Source of the DNA: Takifugu bimaculatus | Lineage: Eukaryota > Chordata > Actinopteri > Tetraodontiformes > Tetraodontidae | Direction of reading: 5' to 3' | Length of the DNA stretch: 64,000 nucleotides | NCBI GenBank assembly: GCA_004026145.2 | Contig: CP034990.1 | Span: 9,783,066 to 9,847,065 of the forward strand | The notes under the pieces: model-generated | Databases searched by the model: none | What the model saw: the letters and a program-made list of their open reading frames with translations, nothing else | What the model was told of the DNA's origin: nothing | Made by a program: the position numbers and the translations under genes | In this document: one piece after another, positions 1 through 12,200 of the stretch | How the letters are laid out: every line of letters begins with the position of its first letter | Position numbering within the stretch: position 1 is the first letter of the stretch

Positions 1-2757
1 TGAAAATGATCAAATATTGCTGATTCACCACAACAAAGAGAGCTTTTAGGTTAACACTCAAAATGGGATCATGTTGAATACGTAAGGATTGATGGAGATA
101 ATGATTACAATGGTCTTGCTCATGTATGTAACAGCTGACATTAGAACAACCTTAAAGGCAAAAACAGACATATGAACACACAAACCTACCACACTCGGCA
201 CCAGCAGTTCTCTTTTTTACTTTAAGAACTAAAGCTGACTGGACCGTTGTATATGATTGGAGGTCCTCTGAGGCTTTGTCATGTATCCAAAAATCACTTT
301 CTCTTAGACCCTCTTCATCATGTTGGCTTCTGTCTCCCCTCTCCTGCCTTGTTTGTAGTGGATTTTGTGGTCTGAAATCTAATGCTTACATTTATTTTCT
401 CAGCCTGTGATGAAAACACAGCTATTCTTATCACGCTGAGATGTTCCCAGGAACGAGGAAGCCACCCATAGTTTAAAAACACACGCGTGTACTTCAGGAG
501 CTGAAGCGGTAATGACAGATAGGAAGAGGCTAGAACCAAACACTGAGAGGTTCTGCACAGCTTCGACTGGAGAAGCAGAAACAAAACACAGACACTAAAG
601 ACTTCGGTCAGAACAAATGACGGTCTAGATCACCAACAGGAAGTCCATCCATCTTTCATGCACATATACTGAAGGTCAGTCTGGGAGAGTAAATTTACAT
701 CTTAATTTGTGGCTTTTCTTTGCTTAAACAGTTATCTTCCAGGAGAGAAGAGCATGCTTCTGTGTTTGATTAAATTCAACCCAACCCTAATTTCAAGTAC
801 TACTTACATTTATTTTTAACCAATCAGGACTTATAGGCATTCACAGCTCAGAGTCATTGCAGATGCACCACCTGACAAGGAGTAGGAGGCAAATAGATTC
901 ATCTGCCACCTTTTATGCAGATACTAAACAGCATTAATGCTCAACGGCACCAACATGTCGACTGTTATTCTGACTGCCTGCAGACAGATAAGCTCTGAGA
1001 ATTTACCTTCCCAAACACACACAGCAGCGTGCAGATTCTGGTCTTATAACCCTGGCAGCAGAATTCATATCTCTGATAAATAAAAATGAACATCTAGACT
1101 TGGTAAAGGTCATGTGACTCAGGATACTGTTCCTCTCATTACAAGAATGAGAACGAAACAACAAGAATGAAATATGGACTGCAGCAGCAGCAGCATATGA
1201 CTGTTTATTCTTTTGTCCTTTGGGGATAAAGCAGTTCAGCGGAAAAAACCTAGACTGTACATTTTATTCACATTATTTCCTTGTTCAAATACATAAAGAT
1301 GGCCCAAAAATCAGCCTCCAGGCCACAAAAATATATTGCTACAGACTGTAAATGTGGTGAACCAAAGAATGAACAAGGCTAAATTTATATATGTGGATGA
1401 TAAAAAGAAGGGAATAAATAACAAACCCTCTCTCATATTATTATAGTTGACAAAGAGTCCTTATCTTAATGCAGAGATTATGATACTTTCTCATCATCCG
1501 TCTGATCTCAGCACTCTCTCCTCAGGCTCCTTCCATACTTCTTCTACATTCTTCCTCCCATCTTACATCTTTCTGACACATTTTAAGACGAAAAGGACTT
1601 TTGGATGTACCGCTGCATGATTACTCATGAATAACATTAAATGAGTTTTCAGTAATACAGAACGTTGAATTTAAAAGAGACAGTCTTTCTTCTTTCTCAG
1701 TGTCTGCAAACCTGGAAACCTGTCACTGTCAGGCTTTCTTACTTTGTTCAATTCCACCTGACAAAGTCATTGTGCTGTTCTCCTTTTATACCATTCTGTT
1801 ACTCTGCACCACTCAACAGTCAAGGAATATTGTTACAGATCTTTCACAATAACCATCTTAAGTATTGATTCAATATGCAAGAATACTCATTGTCTGCATT
1901 CTCAAATACATTGGCTAAAAATAAACATAACCTTCCACCTCTCAGGAATTAATATTCTACGGTACTTGGAAACCCTGTACTGGGGCATCAGGCATCTCCT
2001 GGTCCATCTGTGCTTGCACTGCAGTGGATGCAACAACACAAGCAGCTGCGTCTCCAGATTCTCTTGAGTCTGTCACATGTATTCAGTGTGAACCTGCTGT
2101 CATCTGAGAAGAGAACAGGGAACCAATGTGGAGGATAACCAGTTTTGGCGTTCTCTGACAAACTCCAATCGGGGTGCGCAGTGCCAAGCTGCCAGCTCAG
2201 GAGCCACCTTCAAAGAGGCTGTGACAGTCTGGACAGAAGCATGAATGCGGTTGGCTTGCTGGAGATCATTTTGTTGGGTTCTGCTAGAGCTCATCTTTTT
2301 CCTCCCTGCACAAAGGAAAAGTGGTTGTGCTTCTTTATTACTGCCCCCAACAGCCCCATAAATACTGGCGTATGGGCCTGACACAGCACACCTTCTGGCC
2401 ATGGCCCATATGGAAGGACTTATGCAGTCTATCCCAGCAGTCACTGGCTGAGGGGCAGGAATGAACCCGGGTTAGGTCACCCATCCCTCGCAGGACACAC
2501 CATTCACCATAACACCTTAAAATACTAAAAAAAACCTCAAGAAAATACAAGAACAGGACAAAATGGCCAGCAGACCATGAAGGACGTGACATGAACCCTG
2601 ATATGCAGACGCAGAGATGTGCACTCTTGAGCTGTGATACATCTGCACTTGCTGGTACCTAATTAGGTCCAGATCAACGTGTCTCTGAAGTGTATGGGTG
2701 TGTAAAACATGGTAATTAATTTCATCTGGGCAGTGGTTGCGGTAAAGTCTGAGGATT

Positions 2758-2800
2758 TGTGTACACACATGCGCGCGCGTGTGTGTGCATGTGCATGCAT
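2758..2800. repeat. Alternating purine-pyrimidine tract (GT/GC/AT), Z-DNA-like
   Basis: Forty-three bases alternate purine and pyrimidine without a break. The tract has a central (GC) run flanked by AC/GT runs, partly palindromic, followed by GTGCATGCAT. This is seen directly. That such tracts can adopt Z-DNA is general knowledge. Confidence 0.8.
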
Positions 2801-3272
2801 CTGTGTGTTTTAATAATCAGTGTGGTTCTACAGATAGTCTGGTCATGCATGAGTGGATTTTTTCATTTCTAGGCTGACTGGTCAACGCAGTATGATACTA
2901 CTATTCCAAAATGACAGGTAATGGTGTGCATGGACACGTTTGTGCACGGCAAATGAAAAATATTAACATATAGGAAATCAACAGAAGTGTTTCTGACACC
3001 TTTAAAATGGTTGAATGGTGTGAAAAGGAAATAGATAAATCAGGCTGCATCTGGTCTGACTGAGCCACTTGTTTCTCCCTGAAAACTCTTTGTGCCTTCC
3101 CATCAACACCTGTGCAAAGGCAAGAATGGAAGGATGAGTAGTCAATAAATTCAACAAACACTTCCCAAAGGGACAATACCGCCATCTAATGTCACTAACA
3201 GTGCAGAATGTGATCTAATGCAGAAGGATAACGTTAGACTTTACACACCTAACGCAACTAATCAAGACAGAG

Positions 3273-3505
3273 TAGGGGAATGAGAGAGACAGAGAGGGCG
3301 AAAGAGAGGATGAGAGAGAGAGAGAGGATTAGAGAGAGAGAGGATGAGAGGGAGAGAGGATGAGAGAGAGAAGAGATGGAGAGAGGAGAAAATGAGAGAG
3401 GGAGAGAGGACAGAGAAAAAGACAGAGAGGATGAGAGGAGGGAGAGAGAGTGGGAGAGGATAAGAGGGAGAGGGAGGGGGAGGGAGAGACAGAGAGGGAG
3501 GGGTA
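3273..3505 (+). repeat. GA-rich microsatellite, (GAGAGA/GGATGAGA)n
   Basis: About 230 bases are made almost only of GAGA units interrupted by GGATGAGAG variants, a degenerate purine-rich simple repeat. The open frames across it translate to low-complexity Ser/Leu strings on the minus strand and are not genes. Confidence 0.9.
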
Positions 3506-6055
3506 AGAAAGAATATTTTCCATCTAAATTATGTTTTTGGTAAAGCAACACCCATAAGCCTTCATTTTTTCACAACATCCTGCCGCCCCCCAACTCCAAA
3601 TGCCCTTCATGTGTGAGTTCAGCAGGCGAATCTCCAGATAAGTGCACAAAGCAGACCGTGTTCGTGCAGATGACAGAAATAAATAAATTCAACAATAAAA
3701 GGATTCGCTGACAAAGCAAGTGTGATGATCTTAGAGCGCTTCATCATCCAACGGTGGCCCCTTTCTTTCATTTGATCGGCTCAAATTCCATCTGGCTGAA
3801 AATAGAACAGTCTCATGTTAACCACGTGTCCATATTTCTTGTTGTTTGGAATAATAAAGATACTCTGGAAGTGTGTTTTTCATGACTTTCAATCAAAAGT
3901 TTGTTCTTATGGATGCGATTGCTCTGACGTTTGTGCTCCGTGGTCCAAAGAGAGAACGACTGAGAGATTGGTGTCAAACACAAAGACTTCATCTGACATG
4001 AGCCAGTGCTGCCTTAGCCCCATTACATAACACACACACAGACACACAGACAGTTTGGTGAGTTTGATAAGGTGTTTTTTATGTAGTTTGTCAGATGAAA
4101 GCAGAAGTTAGATGTGTGTGTGCGTGTATGTGTGTGTCCTTTCTTCTATTTCTGTCTCATCTTCCTCTCTCAGTTTTTAGCTCCAGTCAAATGTTAACTG
4201 GTTGGGATTCAGTCTGTTCACAGCTCACCGCAAACATATTTAGAGCAAAACTGTTGCCAACAACATGTCGATCACTGATGTTTTATATGATTTTGTAAAC
4301 AAGAATACTTGGGCTGTCTTGAAACATCTGATAGCTCAGCACCAGGAATAGGAACAAATTCCATTCTAGTAAACTGTGAAGTGAAATTCCCCCACTGGTA
4401 GCATCATCTAGATTAGTCAGTATAAATGAGGCTGTATGTGTGTTTATGCTCACACTGACCAAACACTGCCACAAGCAAAAGGAAGCCAACCTTTGACCTT
4501 CTCAGACTCATCCACAAACGTGAACATGTATGTCGTTCCTACAAGTGTTTGGTGACACAAAGACAGTCTTCACACCTCTCTAATCACAGTGCAATAAAGG
4601 ATGTGGAACAGCAGATGTGTCAGCCACGAGCAAAAAAGATGCAACCATGACAGTTATTCAATGTCCTAACATCCTCATCCCATGCTGCAAAACTTCCTCA
4701 GTCTTTCTTTAACACACATCACAGCCACACACACACACTTGCCCAAAGCAAAAGGAAAAATAATGGAAGCGGTGGTGGCCCAACCTGGTTAATTTAGTAT
4801 TGATTTTTTTTTTTTATTACTCCATCATGTGTGAGAGGGTGGATGTTTCTGGAGCTATTGAGTAGATGTCATATGATAATTTCATAGTTACAAATGGTAG
4901 CAGAAGAAGAAAGAAAGAAGGGAGGGAACGACTGTCACAGCTGCAAAAATGACAAAAAAACCCATTGTCACCACAATATTAAGAAATCCAATAACCAAAC
5001 AGATATGAATGATAGGTCACATTCAATATGAGTCTGTGTGTCACAGATGCAAACAGATGATAAAATGCATTGGCCCTAAAACTACAATGTTATAAATACT
5101 CTTTAATCACCATTGGAGACCGACTGACAATTAAAATGATACACTGCACATTGCTTTATCTCGTTAGATCGTGACTCGGCTGCATGATTGCATAAAGATT
5201 ATCACCAATAAAGCTGTTAAAGCTGTATTTCAGGGGTGAAACACACCACTCTTACTCTGGTCACTGATTGCAGGCAGTGCATAGCGACACACCCATCTCC
5301 CTCTTCAACTGCATTGGCTCTTGAACGATGCTACTGGCTCCTTATCTGGGTCTGGCTCCTTGAGCTCCAGCTGCCCATTACTCCCCAGGGCAGATTAAAT
5401 GCAGAGGTCAAATTTCAATCAACACCATATAGGTGATCAAGGGATTTATTTTATACAGTGACTGCTTTCCAAGGATGAGATTGTGCCAGAGGATAAACCA
5501 GGTTTTTTTTTCAGTCATAAGGTAGAACCACTGAAGATGTAAAAGTATGGCTGTCAAAATTAATGTGAAAATCTGCAGAATTAATTTGAATAAAAGGTTT
5601 TAATTCAATTAACAAACGTGTATCACAGAATGACTCCTAATCCCACTGGTCACCCAAATTCTATCTGGCAGAACCACCTGGTACAAGATGGAAAACTCAT
5701 CAAAACAAATCATCCCTCTCAGAGGAGCGTTGAAGAGGGTAAGATTAAAAAGTTCATTTAGATTAAAAACGACGGTAAATCCGTCTTGTTGCCCTCAAAA
5801 CTAGTTCAGAGCAACATCGCCATCTAGTGACCGATTGAAAGAATAACTTTCAGTTTTGAATAACTGAATTGAAAACACCCTGAATTACAGTAAGTTTCTG
5901 GTTGTGAAAACTGTGGTTTTTAACATCACGTGCATGTCACACATGTGAATTTCTTTAAAAAGTGAAACAAAATTAATGAATAACAACAAATATTTTGGGA
6001 AACGTGCATTAGACAGTCAAATCAAATCATCGTGTAAAAAGTCTTCCTGTCTCAC

Positions 6056-6228
6056 CGTGTGAAGCACTGGTGGCAGACATTTCTGCTCTGTTTTTGGGAC
6101 ACACAGTACGCCAACGGCTCGGTGACATACACCAACTCCCCCTCCTCGATCCTGACTGTCGCCCGCAAACCATTACCTTTCCCGGGACTGACGAAACCGC
6201 TCCAGCTTCGGAGCCATTTTCTACCCAT
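6056..6228 (-). CDS. SMYD-family SET/MYND methyltransferase, first coding exon only (SMYD3-like)
   Basis: Minus-strand frame starting at ATG 6228-6226 and ending at a GTGAG splice donor (6055-6051), phase 2. The 57 codons contain VSPGKGNGLRA, then GELVYVTEPLAY, then VCHQCFTR. This is the SET N-terminal strand pattern followed by the first Cys pair of a MYND zinc finger, as in the SMYD lysine methyltransferases. GNGLRA, GEL and PLAY are closest to SMYD3 as I remember it, while SPGKG and CFTR recall SMYD2, so I give no symbol. An in-frame TAA precedes the ATG. A second ATG (6217-6215) opens a frame reading MAPKLERF, which looks like the expected SMYD start but is out of frame with the rest by one base. 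The gene is partial; later exons are not seen. Confidence 0.72.
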
Positions 6229-6277
6229 GTGTACGCCAAGTGCTGTTTACATCCGGACACACGTACGCTCTACGCCA

Positions 6278-6285
6278 TGACGTCA
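6278..6285. promoter_or_regulatory. Palindromic CRE (TGACGTCA) upstream of SMYD-like exon
   Basis: A perfect TGACGTCA octamer, the full CREB/ATF site, lies about 50 bases upstream of the SMYD-like start codon (minus-strand gene). The surrounding 6180-6310 is locally CpG-rich, as expected of a promoter. Use by CREB/ATF is inferred. Confidence 0.5.
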
Positions 6286-7032
6286 AAGGGACGTTCGGAC
6301 GCATGCTTTTCCCCAAAACGCTTTTAAATTTAGAAATATATAATTAGAATAAAAAATCTTATTAAAATAACATCGCATTATTATTAGTAGTAGTATCCGC
6401 AGGAGTAGTATTCAAAACCCATCCATCTATTTTCTACTGATCTATTTGTTGAGGTGGGTCACGGCTGCACACCATCCTGTCCCTGAGGCTCAGAGTCCTG
6501 CATCTCAGACTGAGATATCTCTGACCTGATGGAAGGAGTTCAGACAGGCTGTTCATGGAGGGGGAGAGTCCCTGATGAGCTTTTTAGTGTTGTTCTGCCA
6601 ATTCTCCAGTAGATGGGTGGCATGATTCCTATGATAATCTACCCTGGCCCCTATGTGAAGCACTACATACACCTTTAAATTATATCAAATACTAATCTTG
6701 TTAGCTGCATCCTCTCTTCTTTCTTTTGATGCTGCATTCAAATGAAGCAGAAAACATTTTCTCACAAATTCAAGGCGGCAACATTAGCCCGTATGTGTAA
6801 AAATCTGCGCTGATCTTCTCACTTGTAGTAACGCAGCCGGAATATCTGTGTGTCATTAAGTAATTATGTTTATAACTGTTTATAATATAATTATTTTAAA
6901 TTCACAGCAATTAATGTTATATTTAATTCCGTTAGAGAACTACACCTAACGCGTGAGACGGACCCTCAGGTCAAATTTTTAGTTTTTGTGACTACAGCCA
7001 ATTAGGTTAGAGAGATATAAAATAGGCGACGC
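6286..7032. other. Divergent intergenic region between SMYD-like gene and CNEP1R1
   Basis: No gene. Positions 6415-6700 begin with CCATCCATCTATTTTCTACT, resembling the inverted 3' tail of common fish RTE-related SINEs, but the rest is too degraded to classify. The right half is AT-rich. Confidence 0.4.
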
Positions 7033-7110
7033 TGATTGGTCAACGTCCGTGTCTATCGTTGGAGTGGAAGTGACGTCACAGACAGCGTTGGACTTCTTTG
7101 ACGAGAAGGC
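7033..7110 (+). promoter_or_regulatory. CNEP1R1 core promoter: inverted CCAAT box and palindromic CRE
   Basis: GATTGGT (inverted CCAAT) at about 7034-7040 and a perfect TGACGTCA at 7071-7078 lie just upstream of the CNEP1R1 start codon at 7111. The pair (NF-Y plus CREB/ATF type sites) is typical of TATA-less housekeeping promoters. The transcription start is not determined. Confidence 0.55.
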
Positions 7111-8664
7111 ATGAATTCCTTGGAACAGGCCGAAGGTAAATAACACAGAAAGCTTCTTAAAATATCACTTGTCAAAATATCTTACGTGTTTAGGCATTAC
7201 TTGAGACATTGGTGTAATAACCCCCCTCACTAGTTTTCAAATTCAATCTTAAAATGGCAAAACATGGAAAGGCTGCTCACTACACTTAGCATGTTTGCTA
7301 ACTTACACTTAGTAAATATTCAGACTTTCTGAAGCTTTTAATTCTTTCCGGAGGCGTTGTTAATGTTAAAGTACGTGATTAAATGTCCGCTGTCGACCAA
7401 CTATTTGGGTAATTACTATAATCTGAAATCATGTTGGTCTTAGACGTTTTAAGAAGTCAAATTGTCTGAGTTTTGATGATTTGCTCAGCATTTCACAGAT
7501 CATTCAGTTTATTTGGTCTACTGTTGCCATTATATTCCAGACCTCAAGGCTTTTGAGAGGAGATTAACGGAGTATGTTTCCTGTTTGCAACCGGCAACAG
7601 GCAGGTGGAGAAGTAAGTATCTAACAAAGCCATGGCCCCGACTTTGACTGCTCTATTCTTCTTCAGTGTTATTTTCTTAAACATACTGTTTTAAAAGCTG
7701 CAATCATTTGTAGAAGACTAGTAACACACTTTGCCTGTTTTTCACCAAAATGACTCATGCTCAAGATACAAGTGGGAAAACATCATATAATTGGAAATTG
7801 TATGTTTGTTTTTTGTTGTTTTTAAAGTGATTCTTATTGTGGTGTCTGTGTGTACGGCTACTGGGGCTTGGAACTGGTTAATAGACCCTGATACACAAAA
7901 GGTAAATATTTGTTGCCAGTTGAAATTGGTTTCCCTCCTTTATAAAATCCCTATGGTAGAATGGACTTCACCAAGCTTTAATAAAGTCAAAGGCTTTTTT
8001 TGTTTTATTTTTGGTGGGGTTTTTTTGTTCTTCAGGTCTCTTTCTTTTCTTCATTGTGGAATCATCCTTTCTTCACAATAAGCTGCATCACTCTTATAGC
8101 CCTCTTCTTTGCTGGGATACACAAACGAGTTGTGGCACCATCAATGTATCCTTTGTCAAAGTTTTGGTTTTTAGTCATTTTTAACATGACACATCTGAAG
8201 GGTACCTAATTTTCAAAGGTGTAAAATGTTGCACTTTAAAGAAAAAGACTTGTGTTTTACTTCTTTGACATTTGGGTCTCCAGTATTGCTGCCCGTTGTC
8301 GGACAGTTTTAGCCGAATACAACATGTCCTGTGATGATGTAAGTGGACACATATTTATTTTTGTCAAGTCTTTATCATAAAAGTTCAACTTTGCAAGGCT
8401 ATTGTTGTGCAAGCTGACTGAACAAACCCAATTTGTCCTTTATTATTTAAGATATAAAGATTATTTATTATATTTCTCATTTAAAATTTTCCTGTTAAAA
8501 AAAAAAAATGATGGTGATGGGTGCCATCTTTCAAATTCCATATACAGGACTTGCCTGTTATGTTTTTTCTCTTGTGATGAAACAATTTCAACTTATGTTA
8601 CTGTTATGTTTTGTCTTTACAGACGGGGAAACTTATTCTCAAACCTCGACCAAACATCCAGTAA
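7111..8664 (+). CDS. cnep1r1: Nuclear envelope phosphatase-regulatory subunit 1 (TMEM188), complete, 6 coding exons, 125 aa
   Basis: Coding exons: 7111-7135, 7541-7612, 7828-7901, 8036-8145, 8284-8338, 8623-8664 (stop TAA 8662-8664). All junctions are GT-AG and the reading frame closes exactly to 125 codons, the same length as the human protein. The protein begins MNSLEQAEDLKAF and ends LKPRPNIQ. Two hydrophobic segments (about residues 34-55 and 67-90) flank a short loop containing GAWNWLIDPDTQK. Known role: membrane partner of the phosphatase CTDNEP1 at the nuclear envelope and ER. It supports dephosphorylation of lipin and so controls phosphatidate, triglyceride and nuclear membrane synthesis. 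The gene is compact: HEATR3 begins 545 bases after its stop. No missing residue or frame break was seen. Confidence 0.97.
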
Positions 8665-8912
8665 CCCTAATCCGCTGGTGCTTGTCAACTATTGAACACT
8701 TTGAGTCAAGGGTGTATTAAAAGCATGCAGATGGAACTGACATTGTGAAGAAAGGAACTGATTGATTATTATAATAGTGAGGATGAGATGGCGGCACCAA
8801 TCAAGCTCCTTATCTATTTGTATAGTCCGGTTACTTAGTTCTGTGTTTATTTGTGTCTATTGTATATGTATTTTATCAAATTGTTTTGTTCTATTTTACA
8901 ATGATTTGCTCT

Positions 8913-8918
8913 ATTAAA
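8913..8918 (+). terminator. Probable CNEP1R1 poly(A) signal ATTAAA
   Basis: ATTAAA about 250 bases after the CNEP1R1 stop, followed by a GT-rich stretch (GTGTAAATATGTGTTCTG). This is the likely cleavage region; no transcript evidence is available. Confidence 0.45.
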
Positions 8919-9209
8919 AACCAGAAGTGTAAATATGTGTTCTGCCTTGATGAGAAAAGAGACAATACTCGGCTGTTGTAAATATATTTTAGCATTTGCT
9001 TCACAGCAATGTTGCGTTCCACTGGACTTTGCGACGGTTTTCACTGTTGACGGTTGACAAAATCACTTTACGGCAAAGCGCAATCTTCCACATGGCTGAC
9101 AACTAAGCTTGTGCTACAATGTGTTTTTGATAAGTGGCGGTTTTAGCCGTATGATAAAGAGAATATAATATCATTAGACGTTAGATTAGCACTTTAATAA
9201 GAGCTCGAA

Positions 9210-12200
9210 ATGGGTAAAAGTAAAACAACCAAGTTTAAACGGCCGCACTTCTCAGTGGGGCTGCCGGTGAACGACGTGAAGGAAGTGGACGCAGAGGAGT
9301 GTGACAACGATGGTCCCGCTGCCGAGTTGTTGGAAAAAGTACGACAACAGCCAGTCTGCTCTTTGGAATATCTACCTATGTTGCTATTTTTTTTCAAGTA
9401 TTTTAGTGGAGGGTAAATGAAGTATCTGACTTTGGTTTTTGAAAAGTAATCCGAAATAATGTTGAATACTTGGCTTACGAGCATTAACATTTAGGATTTT
9501 ATATGTTCTATAAAACACAGTTTTGACGTGGAGGTATTTGTCATTATTTCTTTTCATCTTTTGCACGTGTGTCCTCAGCTGCAGAGTCCCAGTCCAGATG
9601 TGAGAGAATTGGCATGTGCCAACATTTCCAGGGTGGTTCAGCAGAGTCAGACCATCCCAGGATTTCTCCAAAGGGATGCAGTGAGGCGTCTGGGGCCAAT
9701 GCTGTTGGACAACAGCCTAGCCGTCAGGGAAACTGCTGCTGGAGCACTCAGGTAAGCAGTCCACTCCAGACCTGTGGGCTGCAGATAGATCCAGTTGTGT
9801 TAAACCAACCTCCTCTGCACAAGTTTGGAAAATGATATTCAGCTGTTACCAGTGATTCTGCAGAGGATGATGCTAACACATCCAGGAGGAAGCCAAATTT
9901 AAAAAAAAAAAAATGAAAAAGATTGTCTTTCACTTAGCCAGGACTCTGAAATATTAACCCAATTTGTAGTAGAATAACTGACACTTATGTTGATGGTCTG
10001 TTTCCAGGATTAAACAATGGATTTAAGTACAGAACCTGTTGACAGCATTCTCAGGTTTTTGCCACATGCACCACAAGAGAATAACATATATTTCTATAAT
10101 GAAATCTGCTTTTATTCCCCATACACATGCACACTCAACACGTGCATTCACAAAATAAGGCATTGCTTGTTGTTATTTGACTTCATAAACTTGAGTTAAT
10201 CCCATGTTAAAAATGAGCTGGGGGGGTTTGTGTGGTTAAGACTATGGTACCTGCAGAGTTGGATAAATCCCAGTGTTTAACGTGTTCTAACCTGAATTGC
10301 ATTGCTTAGGATTTAGTGACTATAAACCAAATGTGCTCATTGAAACACAGTTTTATATTTACATTTCTATCATTATATTGAGGAAAACGGCTTGTCATCT
10401 CATAAAAAATGTAAATCTCCTCAATGAGCATCTAGATCGTGGTAGCAAGGCATTTAATTTAATAATGAAAAATGTGTTTCCAGTTATCCCTGAGCATCTA
10501 TTGTTTACCTAATTTTATTAACACATTAAAACATTTAACTTCTTAAATGTCAAGAATATGTGTGTCATTTCAACCAAAAAATGTGTGTATGTTCTAAAAA
10601 TTTCAGCTTTATTTTTTTAAATTGTATTATACTGCACGTCTTTATGATCCCTTTTGTGTTTCCCATGTTGCTTCTACAGGGGGCGCCACTTCACAAAAAG
10701 TGTTTGCCAGAAAAAAATAGAATAATAATCGATTCATGAACTATTGTGAGCAAATGTGCTTTTTCTCCCCCTCTGTGTTTATTATGAGTACACACTGGAT
10801 TTTAAATCTTAAACACAGAAATATAAGTGGAGCCTTTTCATTGCCAGACAATGAGCGATTGTGTTTGTGTGTTTTGCTACACCTCTGCTGACAGGAACCT
10901 GAGTGCATGTGGCGGTCAGGAGGTTTGTGAGGACATGGTGAAGCACGATGTCATGACTCCTCTGACAGCGCTGCTCAGGGAGGTGAGACTACTCCTGTAT
11001 TTAGCTCATCCATCACTTCTCCTCTTCTCCATCAGCAACTGTTGAGCACGCTGCCGTGCTCTCGGCTACTGGGGATCATTCCAGAATAATAACAATCAGG
11101 ATGTCTCAGATCTGTGTCCAAACAAAAACCCTCACAGGAGGCAAAGTCTTACTGCTGAGAGGTGTTGTCTTTCGCCTGAAATCCATGTTTTTATCAATAG
11201 TCAGTGAGCTAAAACATTGGCCCTGTTTCAAAACATGATGGCATTGAGACTTGTTTTAGCTGTGTTTCTATCATCATCAGAAATCCAATGTTGTTTACTT
11301 TTTAGTGCTGTGCTGGTTTTGAGTCTGCTGAGCCAATGAATGAACAGAAGAATGCTGTGGAGAACGTAGCCAATGAAGCTGTGAACTTGCTGTGGAATCT
11401 GTGGTAAGTTCACCGTACAAATTAAAAAAAATAATTTTGACAAAATCATAGTAATTAGTGGAAAGTCAGCCTTTTGCCATAAACATCACAGTGACCTTTC
11501 TGACACTTTGACAAATTGCTGACAAATTGAGAGTTTCTGTAACCGTGGCAACCCCCTGCTGTATGTTGAGCTATCCTTCAACTGGGTCATCACATTTTCA
11601 CCAAAAACACCCGGAGAGCATCTGAAATGCTAGCACAGCAGTCTAGACGAATCCATGACAGACTGCTGTGTAAACTCCTGTTACATCACTCAAAATCAAG
11701 GATACTCCTCTCTGTATTGGTGTTTTATTTTCTAATTTAGTGTTTTGATGGTATGTTTTAGCTCCTTATGTGAATTTGTCCTGTAACTTTTTAACCTTTT
11801 GATACTGTATATATATAAAAAAATTCTAATTATTTTTTTATTTTTTTTCTGAGCAGAACACTTAATGTTAATTATTCCATAGGTTATTGTGCCTGAATTG
11901 TCCTGCAGTTTTATTTTTGTAGTTCTTGATAAATATGTCTAGATATCTCTGTCATATTGTGCTGTCTGTCCAGTGAGAGCAGTAGCCAGGCGCTCTCTGT
12001 GTTCAACAAGGCCAATCTGCTGGATTTGGTTGTCCAGTGTCTGGAGAGACACTCTAAGAATGTAGAGCTGGCCATATCTGCAGGTGGGATGTTGTTCTAT
12101 TAAAAGGGAAATGATGGAATTGTTATGTTAATTCTGATCACAAGTACTAAAATTGCTCATGTGATGCCTCTATTGACATTTAAAATATGTCCCTTTTCTG

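Larger units (their letters stand above)
1..6055. other. No recognised coding exon; likely intron of the SMYD-like gene plus intergenic DNA
   Basis: Short open frames here have no family resemblance that I can recognise and no convincing splice context. The stretch contains a GA-rich simple repeat (3273-3505) and an alternating purine-pyrimidine run (2758-2800). Because the SMYD-like first exon at 6056-6228 reads on the minus strand and ends in a splice donor, later exons of that gene should lie to the left. I could not find a MYND or SET exon here, so they may lie beyond position 1. SMYD3 is known for very long introns. Confidence 0.5.

Noticed and set aside
2100..2768. Overlapping frames on both strands as a possible SMYD exon 2
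   Set aside because: No MYND Cys/His pattern or SET motifs could be read on the minus strand.
3258..3551. 97-codon minus-strand frame rich in Ser and Leu
   Set aside because: It reads through the GA microsatellite; low complexity only.
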